64,000 nt of DNA, from positions 191,580,575 to 191,644,574 of the forward strand of contig OY821521.1 in the NCBI GenBank assembly GCA_963682025.1, read 5' to 3'. The stretch is from Cordilura impudica. Lineage: Eukaryota; Arthropoda; Insecta; Diptera; Scathophagidae. Below the pieces are notes generated by a model. That model saw only the letters and a list, made by a program, of their open reading frames with translations, was not told the DNA's origin and made no database searches. Every line of letters starts with the position of its first letter. Within the stretch, counting starts at the first letter, position 1. Shown here one piece after another: positions 1 through 12,489 of this stretch. Both the position numbers and the translations under genes were made by a program.

Positions 1-1962
1 AATAAAATAAATCAATAAAATAATTTAAAAAAAATAAAATAAAACAATTAACAATATAAATTTAAAAAAATGTTAAAATAAATAAAAAAAACTAATAACA
101 ATTAAAGAATTAAAAATAAATAAAAATAATTTAAATAAATAAAATAAAAAATCTCAACAAATAATATAATTAAAATAAAAAAATAATATAAATTAATTAA
201 TGAATTTAATAAAGATTAACTAAATAAAATAAATACAAATAATAAATTAAATAAATAAAATAATTTTAAAAAAAGAATAAAATAAAATAATTAACAAATT
301 AAATTTAAAAAAATTGTTAAAATTAATAAAAAAACTAATAATAAATAAAATAACTAAAAATAAATAAAAATAATTTAAATAAATAAAATAAATAATCTCA
401 ATAAATAATATAATTAAAATAAAAAAATAATATAAATTATCCATAATTAAATAAAGAATAATTAAATAACATGAATACGAAAAATAAAATCAACAAATAA
501 AATGATTAAAAAAGAAATAAAATAAATCAATTAACAAACTAAATTTTAAAAAGAATTGCAAAACAAATAAAAAAACAAAATAAATAAATGAAATATTTAA
601 AAATAAATAAGAAATAATAATTAAAAATAATTTAAATAAATAAAATAAATAATCTTAACAAATTATAAAATAAAATGATTTAAAAAAATAAAATAAATTA
701 ATTAATAAATTAAATCAGAAAATAAATTAATAAAAATAAATAAATCAGAAAATAAATTAAGAGAATAAATTATTAAAATAAAAATATAAAAAGTAAAATA
801 AATAAATAAAATAATTTAAAAAAGAAATAAAATAAATCAATTAACAAAAATTTTAAAACAAATAACAAATCAAATAAAAAAATAAAATAGTTAAAAATAA
901 ATAAAAATACAATAAATAAAAATAATTTAAAGAAATAAAATAAATAATCTAACTAATAATATAATAAAATAATTTTAAAAAAAAATAAATTAATTAATAA
1001 ATTAAAAAAATAAATTAATAAAATAAAAACAAAAAATAAGCTCAATAAATAAAATAATTTAAACAATAAATAAAAAAAAATCAGTTGACAAATTAAATTT
1101 TAAAATAATTGTAAAGCAAATAAAAAAATATATTAAATAAAATAATTAAAAATAAATAATAAATAAAAATAATTTAAATAAATAATTTAATAGAATAATT
1201 TTAAAAAAATAAAATAAATTAATTAATAAATTAAATTAAAAAAATAAATTTAAAAATTAAAATAAATATTTTTATTAAAACATTAATATAAAAAAGAAAT
1301 AAAATAAATCAATTAACAAATTAAATTTTAAAAAATTGGTAAAACAAATAAAAAATTAAGCAAATAAAAAAAAATAATTAAAAATAAATAAATGAATAAA
1401 AAATAAATAAAACGTATTAAATAACAAATTATACAACTAAAATTAATGAAGTGAAGATAAACAAAATAAATAAGATAAATAACTTAAATAAGATAAGGAA
1501 AAGAAATAAATAATTAAAACAAATAAAATAGAAGAAATGAAGAAACGATAAATAAAATAACTAAAAAATAAGATGAAAAAAATAATAAAAGAAATAAAAT
1601 AAATCAATAAAAATAAGTTAGATAATCTATTTAAAAAAAAAACTAAATAAATAAATAATCAATCAGATAAATAATTAAAATAAAAAATAGAAAAACTAAA
1701 AAAAAAAGAAAATAAATAATTCAATAAAAGTAAATTAATAAATTAAATAAAAAATAAATTAATACCTTAAATAAAAAATTTTAATAAAAAAATAGATTTA
1801 AGTAAAAAAAAATAAATAAAATTAAATAATTAAAATATATCATAAACAAAATACATAAGATAAAGAAATATAAAAAATATAAGTTAAAAAAAATAAAATA
1901 CAAAATGTCATAATAATAAAAGAAATAAAATAAATCAGTAAAAGTTAATTAATAAATCATAT
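1..1962. repeat. A-rich low-complexity DNA
   Basis: Almost only A and T, made of short overlapping words such as AAATAAATAAAAT and AATTAATAAATT, with very few G or C. Approximate internal repeats of about 250-300 bp can be seen: near-identical passages begin around 240 and 480 and again around 790 and 1040. This suggests an old, eroded tandem array. No coding potential was found on either strand; the open frames are low-complexity Phe/Ile/Leu/Tyr strings. Confidence 0.85.
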
Positions 1963-1965
1963 TTA

Positions 1966-2717
1966 AACAAATAAGAAAATTATAGTCGGTCTAGATCGAC
2001 TATGTGATAACCTATACCATGCGCTAAGGGACCCTAGCTATTAGGTGCAACTAATAGATATAGAAAAAGCACAATCCAAATTTGAGTGGCATTGTTATTA
2101 ATTTTTTTGCTTCGGATATGAAAAAGTTCATATCGGATGCTATATTTATATGGGGACTAGGTCGAAAAATTGACCGATCCTGACTATATTTGGCAAGGTC
2201 ACTTATTTTTTGCAATAACATATACAAACCAAATTCGAGAAAAATCTGTGCAATATTTTTGTTTTTTGATAGTTTTAATTGAAGATCGGGAATCAGCTTC
2301 ATATGGGGGCTGTGACTAAGAATTCTCCTATAGGGTTTATTTTTGGACTAATGATAAATGGATGTAATAAACATTCACAAACCCAATTTAAAGAAATTTA
2401 TATGATAATTTAGATATTATTGCAATTTAAGTCGATCTCATAGGGGTTATTTGTATGGAGACTGGGTCTGACTATGAGCCAATATTCAGCAATTTCAATA
2501 CCGGTCATACTATGGCCGATAGAAGCTTATATACTGAATTTAATCAAAATGTATTCATATTTGCGACCTGTAGTTTGATTACAATATTTACATAGACACA
2601 CAGACGGACAGAAAGACGGACATCGGTATAATAAAATTGGTCAAATATTTTTGGTAGTTACAAACATTAGCACAAAGTCATTATACCCTGACCACATAGT
2701 GGTATAGGTTATAAAAA
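1966..2717 (+). mobile_element. Mini-me/DINE-like interspersed repeat, copy 1
   Basis: First of about 17 copies or fragments of one family. A full copy is about 770-800 bp. It starts ACAAGTAAGAAAAT, followed by a palindrome made of TATAGTCGGTCT and its exact reverse complement. Conserved unique DNA comes next, then a GGAC/GACG microsatellite, ATCGACTCAGAAAG, and an end reading CCACATAGTGGTATAGGG. I call this direction plus. The GTCY-type proto-microsatellite and short non-coding body match the mini-me elements described in Diptera, which belong with the DINE/Helentron-like elements. That assignment is by resemblance. This copy is old: one base of the palindrome and several later positions differ from the other copies. 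Confidence 0.75.
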
Positions 2718-2729
2718 CAATAATAAATA

Positions 2730-3007
2730 CTAGCAGATTCCAACGCTCGGAATTCGAGTGCAATTTCTAGGCAACATTATTTTTCAACTTAGCCAATTCA
2801 TAAACCAACACTTTTTAATAAATTTAATAAACACACACATAGCATATGTATAATTTTATGTATGTGTTAGTAGCAACTTTAAATGCAATGTACTCAAAAT
2901 AAAGGAAAAATTTTAAAAATCTGTAAATCCGGTGAACAGCTAAAAAGAAATACCTTTCAAATAATATACGTTTGGTCAAAATCGGAACAAAATGGTAGAG
3001 CAAAATA
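2730..3007 (-). mobile_element. Non-autonomous Helitron, truncated copy
   Basis: It contains the CTAG 3' terminus, here at the left because the element is on the minus strand. The hairpin stem CTCGAA/TTCGAG lies next to it, and the body is shared with the complete copy at 13843-14198. About 60-70 bp of the TC-type 5' end are missing, replaced by A-rich low-complexity DNA. Confidence 0.75.
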
Positions 3008-4098
3008 TTAAGTAAAATAAAAACATAAATAAATAACTTAAATAAAACAGAAAATAAGTAAGATAAATAATACAAATCAAAAAATAGCAAAATTAAAAAT
3101 AGAGAAATTAGATAAATCAATAAAAGTAAAATAATGTATTAAATAAAAAATAAATAAATATAAATAAAAATAAATAAATAAAATTGAATAATTAAAATAA
3201 ATAAGATAAATAAAATATGTAAGATAAATAAATATAAAATAATTAATGTTAAAAAAAAGAAAATAAAACAACAAAAAAAGAAATCAGTAAAAAAAATAAT
3301 AAATCCTATTAAAATAATAAATTAAATAAATAAAAATAATTAATAATCAAATAATTTAATTAATAATTAAAAATAATTAATAAATAAAATAAATAAATAA
3401 CTGAAATAAAAAATAAAATAGGTAAGATAAATAGTTAAAATTAAAATAAAATAAAATATTAAAAAAAGAATTTAAATATATCAATAAAATTAAATGGATA
3501 AGTTAAATAAAAAATAAATTAATAGCTAAATTAAATAAATAAAAATTACTAGTAAATAAAATTTTAATTAATAATTAAAAATAATTAATAAATAAAATAA
3601 ATAACTGAATTAAAAAATAAAATAGATAGGGTAAATAATTAAAACTAAAATAAAATAAAAAATAAAAAAAGAGTTTTAATAAATCAATAAAAATAATTAA
3701 AAAATAAATTAATAACTAAAATACAGAAAATAAATTACTAGAAATATAAAAATAAATATATATATATAGATAAATAAATATAGCAAAATATAAAAAATTA
3801 ACATTATAATAAAATAAAATAAAATAAAATAAAATAAAATAAAATAAAATAAAAAAAAATTAAATAAAATAAAATAAAATAAATTAAAATAAAATAAAAT
3901 AAAATAAAATATAAAATAAAATAAATTAAAATTAAATAAAAGAAATTAAAATAAATAAATCAATAAAATTAAATTAGATATAAAAAAATAAATTAATAAA
4001 TTACTTATATATGAAAAAATAAATTAAATAAAATTAAAATATAAATAAATAAGTAATGTTCGAAAAAGTAAGATAAATATGGAAAATAAAATAAAAAG
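3008..4098. repeat. A-rich low-complexity DNA with an (AAAAT)n microsatellite
   Basis: It resembles the first 2 kb in composition. A regular pentanucleotide run AAAAT/AAATA is obvious at about 3796-3950. No gene is seen. Confidence 0.85.
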
Positions 4099-4103
4099 CT
4101 AAT

Positions 4104-4515
4104 AAGAATGTTAAATTCAGCTGTGACGAATTTCCACATCGGTTATACGTTTACATTAATATCTGGACATATTGCACTATTTATAACAAATGAAAACAAA
4201 ATATTTTAAAAAACAACAAAATCAGTTGAATTTAAAATTTTCTTAGAGTTGTCTTCGTCTTTTTGGACATATCTCGGCACAATGATGACCGATTTACCCC
4301 AATACCAACCTGCTCGAAATAATGACAAACAATATTATTATAACTTTACCTATGTAAATGGTTTATTTTGTGAATGAAAGTGATTTCAACAGACGGAAAG
4401 ACGGACGGACAGACAGACGCACATCGCTATAACGACTCGAGTTATTATAAGTATTCAGAATAATATACCTTATGAGGTCGCAAATGCATTTTTGGATGCG
4501 TTACAAACGGAATAA
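4104..4515 (+). mobile_element. Mini-me-like repeat, second subfamily
   Basis: A different sequence from the main family but with the same plan. A body containing ATATCTCGGCACAATGATG is followed by an ACGGACGGACAGACAGACG microsatellite at about 4392-4420. The sequence ATCGCTATAACGACTCGAG and a tail ending in GTTACAAACGGAAT follow. This core-plus-microsatellite-plus-tail layout is typical of dipteran mini-me elements. Boundaries are approximate. Confidence 0.6.
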
Positions 4516-5854
4516 TTTAATAATAAAAAAATTAAATTAAATATAAAAAAAATTAAGGAAATAAAATAAATGAAATATTTTTTTTTTTTTTTGGGTTCAA
4601 TATAATTTCTAATAACAGAAAAGTTAAATTTTGATAACGTAAGAGCAATGTAGTTAGATAAAATTTTCGACTCAAAAATATTTAGTAGATTTAAAGAAAA
4701 CTTTTGGTTGTAAGTTATGATTACAAATGTATACCTTTCTCTTGATATATGCTCCAACCATAGTCACACATTGGCCTTGTACTTTAAGGGAAATATGGTT
4801 GCTGAATAATTTTTGAACGAACGAGATTTTTAAAATGAGTTTCCTCGAATTCAAAAAAATTCACGGTTTTTAAGACTATTTCAGTTCCCTCATCTTCTTC
4901 CATCTTGTGGCTCTTTAATCATAATTTATAGTACATTGTTGTTGGTTTGTTAAAGATAAATTACAGTTATTGTGGCTTTTCCATTTAATAGTCATTCTTT
5001 CCAAGCAATTATATTTAATATCTAAGATATTTTATTCATATATCTTAAAAATGTTTTAACTTTTTGATGTTTCTGAAACTTTTGACTTCAAAGTAATTAT
5101 TAAAGTGTGTTGACACGCCACTGTGTGTGTGTGTTTGTGTGTTTGTATTTGTATTTGTATTTGTATTTGTTCCACAACACAACATGAGTCATCCGATGTA
5201 AACGTCACCAGGAAACGTTAAACTTTTGCTATCGACAAATTGTATTTTATTTCACATTCTTATTATGTGAGTTCTTTCGTATCCTTCCTTATTGTTGTTT
5301 TGTCTTTCTACTTTTCTGTTTTTGTTGTTTTTATTAAATAATTCTTTGTATTGTTTTGCTCCTGATTGGAGCCTTTGGGCTCATAAATTTTTTGTTTGTC
5401 TTTATTATATCAAATAATAAATATATTTGTGGAAAGAATGTATGAGTATGTGTGTGTTTTAGTGAAACCTTAATGATCTAATAACATCATTCAGTTGTTA
5501 ACTAACAAAAATGACAACAACACTAAATTGTTAGATTGGATTCAAACGAGTTTGATTACGATTTTTTTTTTTTTTGTTGATTGTGGTAGGTTCGAAATTA
5601 GGGCAGTAATGAATAATTGTTTTGTGGGCCATTCTTTACATACCAAAACTTTAATTTGTTTTGAATATTAAATGTTTTCTATAAACAAATTATAAAGGAC
5701 ATTGGCAGGCCAAATACTCGTAGACTCAAGAATAAGATTTTCCCTTTTTCTAAGTATATAAATTCATTGAGAATTGAAGTGTTATAAATCATTATGAGGC
5801 TCATAAAATGGAAACTTTTTCAGAACATGTATTTTTTAATGAAACCAGAGTTCA
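4516..5854. other. AT-rich spacer without recognisable genes
   Basis: No coding region was recognised. It contains a T run at about 4578-4592 and a TG/TTTGTA microsatellite at about 5121-5172 (GTGTGTGTTTGTG followed by repeated TATTTG). The remainder looks like single-copy AT-rich DNA. Confidence 0.7.
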
Positions 5855-6190
5855 GAAAAACACACACTGAATAAAAAACTCGTACATATCTGTAAGCAAA
5901 CATAGCTCAGACCAACAAACACATATTTTTATTTTGATATCAATTATGTGTGTTTCTAAATTTTGTACGGTGCCGAACACAATCATGACTGTGTTTCGTT
6001 TTAATATTTCGTTATGTAAACGATCATGTTTCTATCACGAATTTTTTGTTTTGAACATACAAAAACCACACAGATTCGAGTGTAGCTTTATTTGAAGTTC
6101 GTGTTCTTGCACGTGTACTGCTAATAAAAAACAGAACATGTCCTTGAACGCGTACATCTAAAAATTAAAACATTATCCACTCGCGAACAA
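5855..6190 (+). repeat. Dispersed ~340-bp repeat (copy 1 of 3)
   Basis: It is strongly similar to 16709-17055, and its first ~90 bp are found inverted at 57503-57597. It starts near GTTCAGAAAAACACACACTG and ends near ATCCACTCGCGA. Several near-palindromes with GAACATGT and CACGTGTAC words occur inside. There is no clear transposase and no terminal inverted repeat. The superfamily is unknown. Confidence 0.75.
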
Positions 6191-6645
6191 TTGTATTTCA
6201 GAAAGTATCAAATGTATTTCTGAATTTTTCAATTTATTTTAAGAAATTATTAAATGTATTTCAGAAAGTATCAATTGATTTTCAGAAAATATTAAATGTA
6301 TTTCAAAAAGTATCAAATGTATTTCAGAAAATATCAATTGAAATTCAGAAAATATCAAATGTATTATTAAATGTATTTCAAAAAGTATCTAATGTATTTC
6401 ACATATTATCAAATATATTTCTGAAATTATCAATGTATTTCAGAACTGGTTAATTGAATTTCATAAAAATCAATTGAATTTCATAAAAATCAATTGAATT
6501 TCAAAAATTTTCAAATGTATTTCAGAATGTATCAAATGTATTTCAGATTTTATGAAATGCTTTTTAGAAATTATCAAATGTATTTCAAAATATATCAGAT
6601 GTATTACAAAAATATGAAATGTATTTCAGAAATTCTAAACTTTTC
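6191..6645 (+). repeat. 21-bp minisatellite (TATTTCAGAAANTATCAAATG)
   Basis: About 21 tandem units of roughly 21 bp with the consensus TTTCAGAAAATATCAAATGTA, many with point changes and some with the variant TCAATTGAATTTCA. The open frame at 6494-6676 is only the translation of this repeat. A related array in the opposite orientation lies at 12825-13025. Confidence 0.85.
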
Positions 6646-6771
6646 TCTGATTTTTTTTTTTGGTTTTTTACGATAGTAAAATAAAAAAATGGGCCTCAAA
6701 ATGCTCAGTAATCTCTATTGAAAGAGCAACGGCTTTTTTTTTGTATTTTATTTATTTCTTTTTTTCTGAAT

Positions 6772-8045
6772 TATACCCTATACCACTAAGTGGTTTGGGT
6801 ATAATGACTTTGTGCTGCTGTTTGTGACTACCAAAAATATTTGACCTAGACCCACCTTTTATTATACCGATCGACTCAGAATCACTTTCTGAGTCGATTT
6901 AGCGATGTCCATCCATCTATCCGTCTGTGTATCCATGTAAACCTTGTAATGAAAATACAGGTCGCAAATATGAATATATTTTCATCAAATTTGGAATATA
7001 ACCTTCTATCGGCCATAGGATTAACGCTATTGAAATTGGTAAAATTCGGTCCATGTTCAGATCTAGTCCCCATACAAATGACCCCTATGAAATCGACATA
7101 AATTGCCATAAGATCCAAATTATCATATATAGATCTCAGTCAAATTGATTTTGTATGTATTTATTATATCCATTAATCAGTAGTCCAAAAATAATGCCTA
7201 TAAGACAATTCTTAGTCATAGACCATATATAGAGCTGCTTCCCGATCTTCACTTAAATCTATCAAAAAACAAAAATATTGCACAGATTTTTCTCAAATTT
7301 GGTTTGAATATATTTTTACAAAATATAAGTTTCTTCACCTATTACGGTCAGTATCGGTCCATTAATCGACCTAGTCCCCATATAAATATAGCACCAAAAT
7401 ATTTGACCTAGATCCAATTTTTATTATACCGATCGGTTCAGAATCAGTCCGTCCGTCCGTCCGTCTGACCTTCCGTGTGCCTGTCTGTGTGTCCATGTAA
7501 ATCTTTTAATCAAAGTACAGGTGGCGAATATGAATATATTTTGATGAAATTTACTATATAAACATCTATCGCCCATCGAGAGATCGAGTTAAATTGCCAT
7601 AATATCCAAATTATCATATAGATCTCGGTCCAATTGGGTTTGTTTATGTTTATTAGATCCATTTATCAGTAGCCCAAAAATGAAACGTGTAGGACAATTC
7701 TTAATCATAGCCCCATATGAGGCTGATTCTCGATTTTCACTTAAATCTATCAAAAACAAAAATATTGCACAGATTTTTCTCAAATTTAGTTTGTATATGT
7801 TTTTCCAAAAAATAAGTGACCTTACCAAATTGGTCGGGCTTAGTCCATTTTTCGACCTGGTCCCCATATAAATTTAGCATCCGATATGAACTTCTTCACA
7901 TCCGAAGGCAACAAAATTAATAACAATGCCACTCGAATTTGGTTTATGCTTATTTTCAATATTTAATTAGTTGGACCTAAAAGATAGGATCTCTAAACGC
8001 ATGGCATAGGGTATAGTCGATCTACAACGACTATAATTTTCTTAC
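6772..8045 (-). mobile_element. Mini-me-like repeat, two fused copies
   Basis: It begins with the TATACCCTATACCACTAAGTGG end and runs in reverse orientation. Near 7393 the text switches from the distal part of one copy (CCCATATAAATATAGCACC) back to the TTTGACCTAGATCC region and a new CCGTCCGTCCGTC microsatellite of a second copy. The second copy continues to a degraded palindromic terminus at about 8010-8045. The first copy therefore lacks its palindromic end and the second lacks its GTGGT end. A small deletion lies near 7575. Confidence 0.75.
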
Positions 8046-8056
8046 TTATCTTAATT

Positions 8057-8838
8057 ATTATACCCTATACCACTATGTGGTTTGGGTATAATGACTTTGT
8101 GCTGCTGTTTGTAATAACCAAAAATATTTGACCTAGACCCATCTTTAATTATACCGATCGAATCAGAAACACTCTCTGATTCGATTTAACAATGTCCGTC
8201 CGTCCGTCCGTCTGTGTGTCCATGTAAACCTTGTAATCAAACTGCAGGTCGCAAATATGAATATATTTTGATGAAATTTGGTATATAAGCTTTTATCGGC
8301 CATGGGATGAACGCTATTGAAATTGGTGAGAATCGGTCCATGTTCAGACCTAGCCCCCATACAAATTACGCATATGAAATCGACATAAATTGCCATAAGA
8401 TCCAAATAGTCATATAGATCTTACACAAATTGGGTTTGTATGCGTTCATTATATCCATTAATGAGTAGTCCAAAAATGATCCCTCTGACCCCATATAGAG
8501 CTGCTTCCCGATCTTCACTTAAATCTATTAAAAAACAAAAATATTGCACTGATTATTCTCAAATTTTGTTTGTATATATTTTTGCAAAATACAAGAGACT
8601 TTACCAAACATGATCAGGATCGGTCCATTTTTGGACCAAGTCCCTATATAGATATAGCATCCGATATGAACTTTTTCATATCTGCAGCCAAAAAAATTAA
8701 TAAAAATCCCACACAAATTTGGTTTTTGCTTATTTTCTATGTCCAGTTAGTTGGGCCTAAGAGATAGGGTCTCTAAACGCATGGTATAGGGTATCCTATA
8801 GTCGGTCTAGACTGACTATAATTTTCTTACTTGTTTTT
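8057..8838 (-). mobile_element. Mini-me-like repeat, nearly complete copy
   Basis: It contains the TATACCCTATACCACTATGTGG end, a CCGTCCGTCCGTC microsatellite at about 8196-8213 and the palindromic terminus at about 8800-8822, followed by TTTTCTTACTTGT. It lies directly after the previous pair in the same orientation, making a three-unit cluster. Confidence 0.8.
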
Positions 8839-8871
8839 TAAAATAATTTTTTTAATTATATAGTAAGTATT

Positions 8872-8996
8872 CTTTTTTAAACTCTTTATTTTAACTCATA
8901 CTTTCTGTACGTCTGTCTGTCTGCCATGGGGCAACCCCATTTCCTCTCATCCAATTCATTTGAAACTTGGCCCATAGTCTTTTTGTGACTATAGAT
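8872..8996 (+). repeat. GTCTGTCTG/CACGCA repeat, left part
   Basis: It shares TTTTAACTCATACT, a GTCTGTCTGTCTG stretch and CATGGGGCAACCCCATTTCC with 49952-50405. It is separated from its continuation at 9910-10195 by a hAT-like insertion. Confidence 0.7.
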
Positions 8997-9909
8997 TAGT
9001 AGTGTTTAAAAATAAAAATGGTGAGTTGGTGAAAAAATGAGAATTGCACTGTAAGAAATGTTCAATGGATTAATAGCACTGTTAGTTCTGTATGAATTTA
9101 TTTTTTATTTAAAATATGAAACTGTTAATGTTGTTTGTAAAACTGTTTTAAGAAATAAAAATTAAACAAAAACTCAATTTTTGAGAGAAAAAAATAAATA
9201 CATATAAACACTAGGCTGGCTTTTTTTTTTGATTCTATAAAAAACAAAAGTTGTAGATTTTTCAATCAATATTAATGATTTCATTGTATTTACATATTAA
9301 AATAATATCTTTAATATGTTATCCTGTTAAAAAAAATTTTTTAAAAATACACTTTTTGGAAGGAAAAAATACATTTAATGAATGAATGAATGAACGATCA
9401 GACTCAAATTTTTAAAATCATTTCAACTTTTATAATAAATAAATTCGTTTTTTTAATAATTCAATTAAAGACTTTTATAGGGCTTGTATTATAAATTTTT
9501 CAATATTTATTCTTTCGCGACAATTGCGTATTAGTAAAACATTTTTTAAATTTACAGAACTTAATGCATTATGTTTTTTAGAACAAATAAATTTTAATCT
9601 GAAAAAAAAAAATGTTCACAATTTTTATTTGTCGATCTTGGTTTCCAATTTGATCAACGATTCTTTTAATTTTTCGACATCATTTAAATTATTTTCAATA
9701 AATTTTTTATAACATATTACCAACTGCATTTATACTCATAAAATATTTTTCGTATATTACTATTAATTTTTTTCAGTGCATTAAAAAAAAGTCAGCATAC
9801 ATCCGAACACGTCTTCATTCGTCGCTGTTTCAGTGACGACTAAATGCAAGAGCGTAAGAATACATGTGAGTTGCGCAGGCACAATTGTCCTATGAAATGA
9901 ACAGCACTG
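8997..9909. mobile_element. hAT-like non-autonomous insertion with 8-bp target duplication
   Basis: The 913-bp segment is flanked by exact 8-bp direct repeats CTATAGAT (8989-8996 and 9910-9917) and interrupts a repeat that is continuous elsewhere. The ends TAGTAGTGTT and the inverted CAGTGCTGTT match at about 7 of 10 positions. An 8-bp duplication and CAGTG-type ends fit the hAT superfamily. The interior is AT-rich with GCACTG words near 9047 and 9079, and no recognisable transposase is present. Confidence 0.55.
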
Positions 9910-10195
9910 CTATAGATTAATTTTGGGGTAGTCACGCACAGTCACGCATAGTCACGCACAGTTACGGAGTGATTTAAAACCACTTCCCCTTATCCGATCG
10001 ATCTGAAACTATCCATAGACATATTGTGGCCAAAGTTTAATTTTTAGATAGTCACACACAGTCACGCATAGTGACGCACAGTCAGTGAGTGATTTAAACC
10101 CCATTTCCCCTCATCCAATCAATCTGAAACTTGGTCCATAGACTTGTTGTGACCAAAGATTAATTTTAAAATAGTCACGCATAGTCACGGAGAGA
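9910..10195 (+). repeat. GTCTGTCTG/CACGCA repeat, right part (~120-bp subunits)
   Basis: Just over two tandem subunits of about 120 bp. Each has TAGTCACGCACAGTCACG, GAGTGATTTAAA, CCCCTCATCCAATC and GAAACTTGGTCCATAGAC. The same subunits occur about four times at 49952-50405. There is no coding potential. Confidence 0.75.
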
Positions 10196-10365
10196 TTTAG
10201 TTTACAATTTAGTGATGGTATTTTGATAAAAAATTTCTAAATAAAATTTTGTATGGGATTTCCATCAAGAATAAACATTACTGCAGAAGTTAATAATATT
10301 GAAAAAAATTTAATCTAGAAATTTTTATCCAAATGAGATTCCATCACTAAACTGTAAATTAAATC
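10194..10365. mobile_element. Short inverted-repeat element (MITE-like)
   Basis: The first ~60 bp (GATTTAGTTTACAATTTAGTG...) are repeated inverted at the right end (...CACTAAACTGTAAATTAAATC), with TTTCTA near the inner ends of both arms. The 172-bp foldback has no coding sequence. A target-site duplication is not evident, so it may be a mobile element or simply a local palindrome. Confidence 0.5.
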
Positions 10366-10439
10366 AAAACTTGTTAATCGATTTTAATTAGATATGGCTT
10401 GTTTTATTTGCAACATATCTCTGTTTTTAACCTAAGATT

Positions 10440-11242
10440 AACAAGTAAGAAAATTATAGTCGGTCTAGACCGACTATACGATACCCTATACCATGCGTTT
10501 AGAGACCCTATCTCTTAGGCCCAACTAACTGGACATAGAAAATAAGCAAAAACCAAATTTGAGAGGGATTTTTATTAATTTTTTTGGCTGCAGATATGGA
10601 AAAGTTCATATCGGATGCTATATCTATATAGGGACTTGGTCCAAAAATGGACCGATCCTGATCATGTTTGGTAAAAGTCTCTTGTATTTTGCAAAAATAT
10701 ATACAAACAAAATTTGAGAAGAATCAGTGCAATATTTTTGTTTTTTAATAGATTTAAGTGAAGATCGGAAAGCAGCTCTATATGGGGTCAAAGGGATCAT
10801 TTTTTGACTACTCATTAATGGATGTAATGAACGCATACAAACCCAATTTGAGTAAGATCTATATGACAATTTGGATCTTATGGCAATTTATGTCGATTTC
10901 ATATGGGTAATTTGTATGGGGGCTAGGTCTGAACATGGATCGATTCTCACCAATTTCAACAGCGTTCATCCCATGGCCGATAAAAGCTTATGTACCAAAT
11001 TTCATCAAAATACATTCATATTTGCGACCTGCAGTTTGATTACAAGCTTTACATGGACACACAGACGGACGGACGGACGGACGGACGGACGGACGGACGG
11101 ACATTGTTAAATCAACTCAGAAAGTGATTCTGATTCGATCGGTATAATTAAAGATGGGTCTAAGTCAAATATTTTTGGTTGTTACAAACAGCAGCACAAA
11201 GTCATTATACCCAAACCACATAGTGGTATAGGGTATAAAAAG
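10440..11242 (+). mobile_element. Mini-me-like repeat, complete copy
   Basis: The perfect 24-bp palindrome lies at about 10457-10480. The body is followed by an ACGGACGG microsatellite at about 11062-11102, and the copy ends in CCACATAGTGGTATAGGG. It is one of the best-preserved copies and closely resembles 15695-16464 and the inverted copy 54055-54828. Confidence 0.85.
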
Positions 11243-11664
11243 AGCAATTTTGATGTTTTTGATTTTTTTAAGAATTTTAAAACAACAAAAATATTTAAAT
11301 TTTACATCAAAAAAATTATTTATTCGGAAAAACTTTATGAATATTTCCGAAACTATTGCCCTAATTAAAAAAATAGTGTAGAGATAACTTGGAGGTAATT
11401 TAGCTGTGGATTTTCATATTGTTTATTTTACCAAATCGGACAAACTGTTCTTGAGTTATGCTAAAAAATATGTGGCGAAGCCTCCTTCATTTTTTAAATA
11501 GCGGTTTATCGCGAGAACCAGAGTCAATCAATCCACAAAAAGTGAATTATAGACTTAGGTCTTCATCAGCATATGTAGCAAAGTTGACTAACAATCCCTA
11601 TGCCGCAGAATTAGTGTTGCCCTATGTTATTTATTTTTTTTATATAATATACTTTTGGTTTTTT
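11243..11664. other. Spacer, no recognised gene
   Basis: It is AT-rich. A stretch at about 11380-11620 has a less skewed composition and an open frame from 11458, but I recognise no family and the frame runs into the next repeat. It could be a degraded transposon or exon fragment; nothing decides this. Confidence 0.4.
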
Positions 11665-11665
11665 T

Positions 11666-12489
11666 ATACCCTATACCACTATGTGGTTTGGGTATAAGGA
11701 CTTTGTGCTGCTGTTTGTAACTACCAAAAATATTTGACCTAGACCCATCTTTTATTAAACCGATCAAATCAGAATCACTATCAGAATCACTATCTGATCG
11801 AATCAGAATCACTATCTGATTCGATTTAACGATGTCCGTCCGTCCGTCTGTGTGTCCATGTAAAGCTTGTAATCAAACTGCAGGTCGCAAATATGAATAT
11901 ATTTTGATGAAGTTCGGTACATAAGCTTCTATCGGCCATAGGATGAACGGTATTGAAATTGGTGAGAATCGGTCCATGTTCAGACCTAGCCCCCATACAA
12001 ATGACTCCAATGAAATCAACATAAATTGCCATAACATCCAAATTATCATATAAATCTTAGTCAAATTGGGTTTATATGTGTTTATTACATCCATTAATCA
12101 GTAGTCCAAAAATGATCCCTATGGGACAACTCTTAGTCATGGGCCCCATATAGAGCTGCTTCCTGATCTTCACCTAAATCTATCAAAAAGCAAAAATATT
12201 GCACTGATTCTTCTCAAATTTTGTTTGTATATATTTTTGCAATATACAAGAGACTTTACCAAACATGGTCAGGATCGGTCCATTTTTGGGCCTAGTCCCC
12301 ATAAAGATATATCATCCGATATGAACTTTTTCATATCTGCAGCCAAAAAATTAATAAAAATCCCACTCAAATTTGGTTTATGCTTATTTTCTATATCCAG
12401 TTAGTTGGGCCTGAGAGATAGGGTCTCTAAACGCATGGTATAGGGTATCGTATAGTCGGTCTAGACCGACTATAATTTTCTTACTTGTT
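11666..12489 (-). mobile_element. Mini-me-like repeat, complete copy
   Basis: It has the TATACCCTATACCACTATGTGG end, a local duplication of AATCAGAATCACTATC near 11766-11820, a short CCGTCCGTCCGTC microsatellite, and the perfect palindrome at about 12450-12473 followed by TTTTCTTACTTGT. Confidence 0.85.

Noticed and set aside
3796..3950. Telomeric or centromeric satellite
   Set aside because: The AAAAT pentanucleotide run is a simple microsatellite and is too short to support a chromosomal-landmark claim.
8163..8405. Recurrent ~60-80-codon frames such as MDLMAIYVDFI...FATCSLIT and MYIFLQNTRDFTKHDQDRSIFG in many places
   Set aside because: They recur only inside the mini-me-like copies, overlap frames on the other strand, run into the GACG microsatellite and are broken in older copies, so they are by-products of a non-coding repeat.
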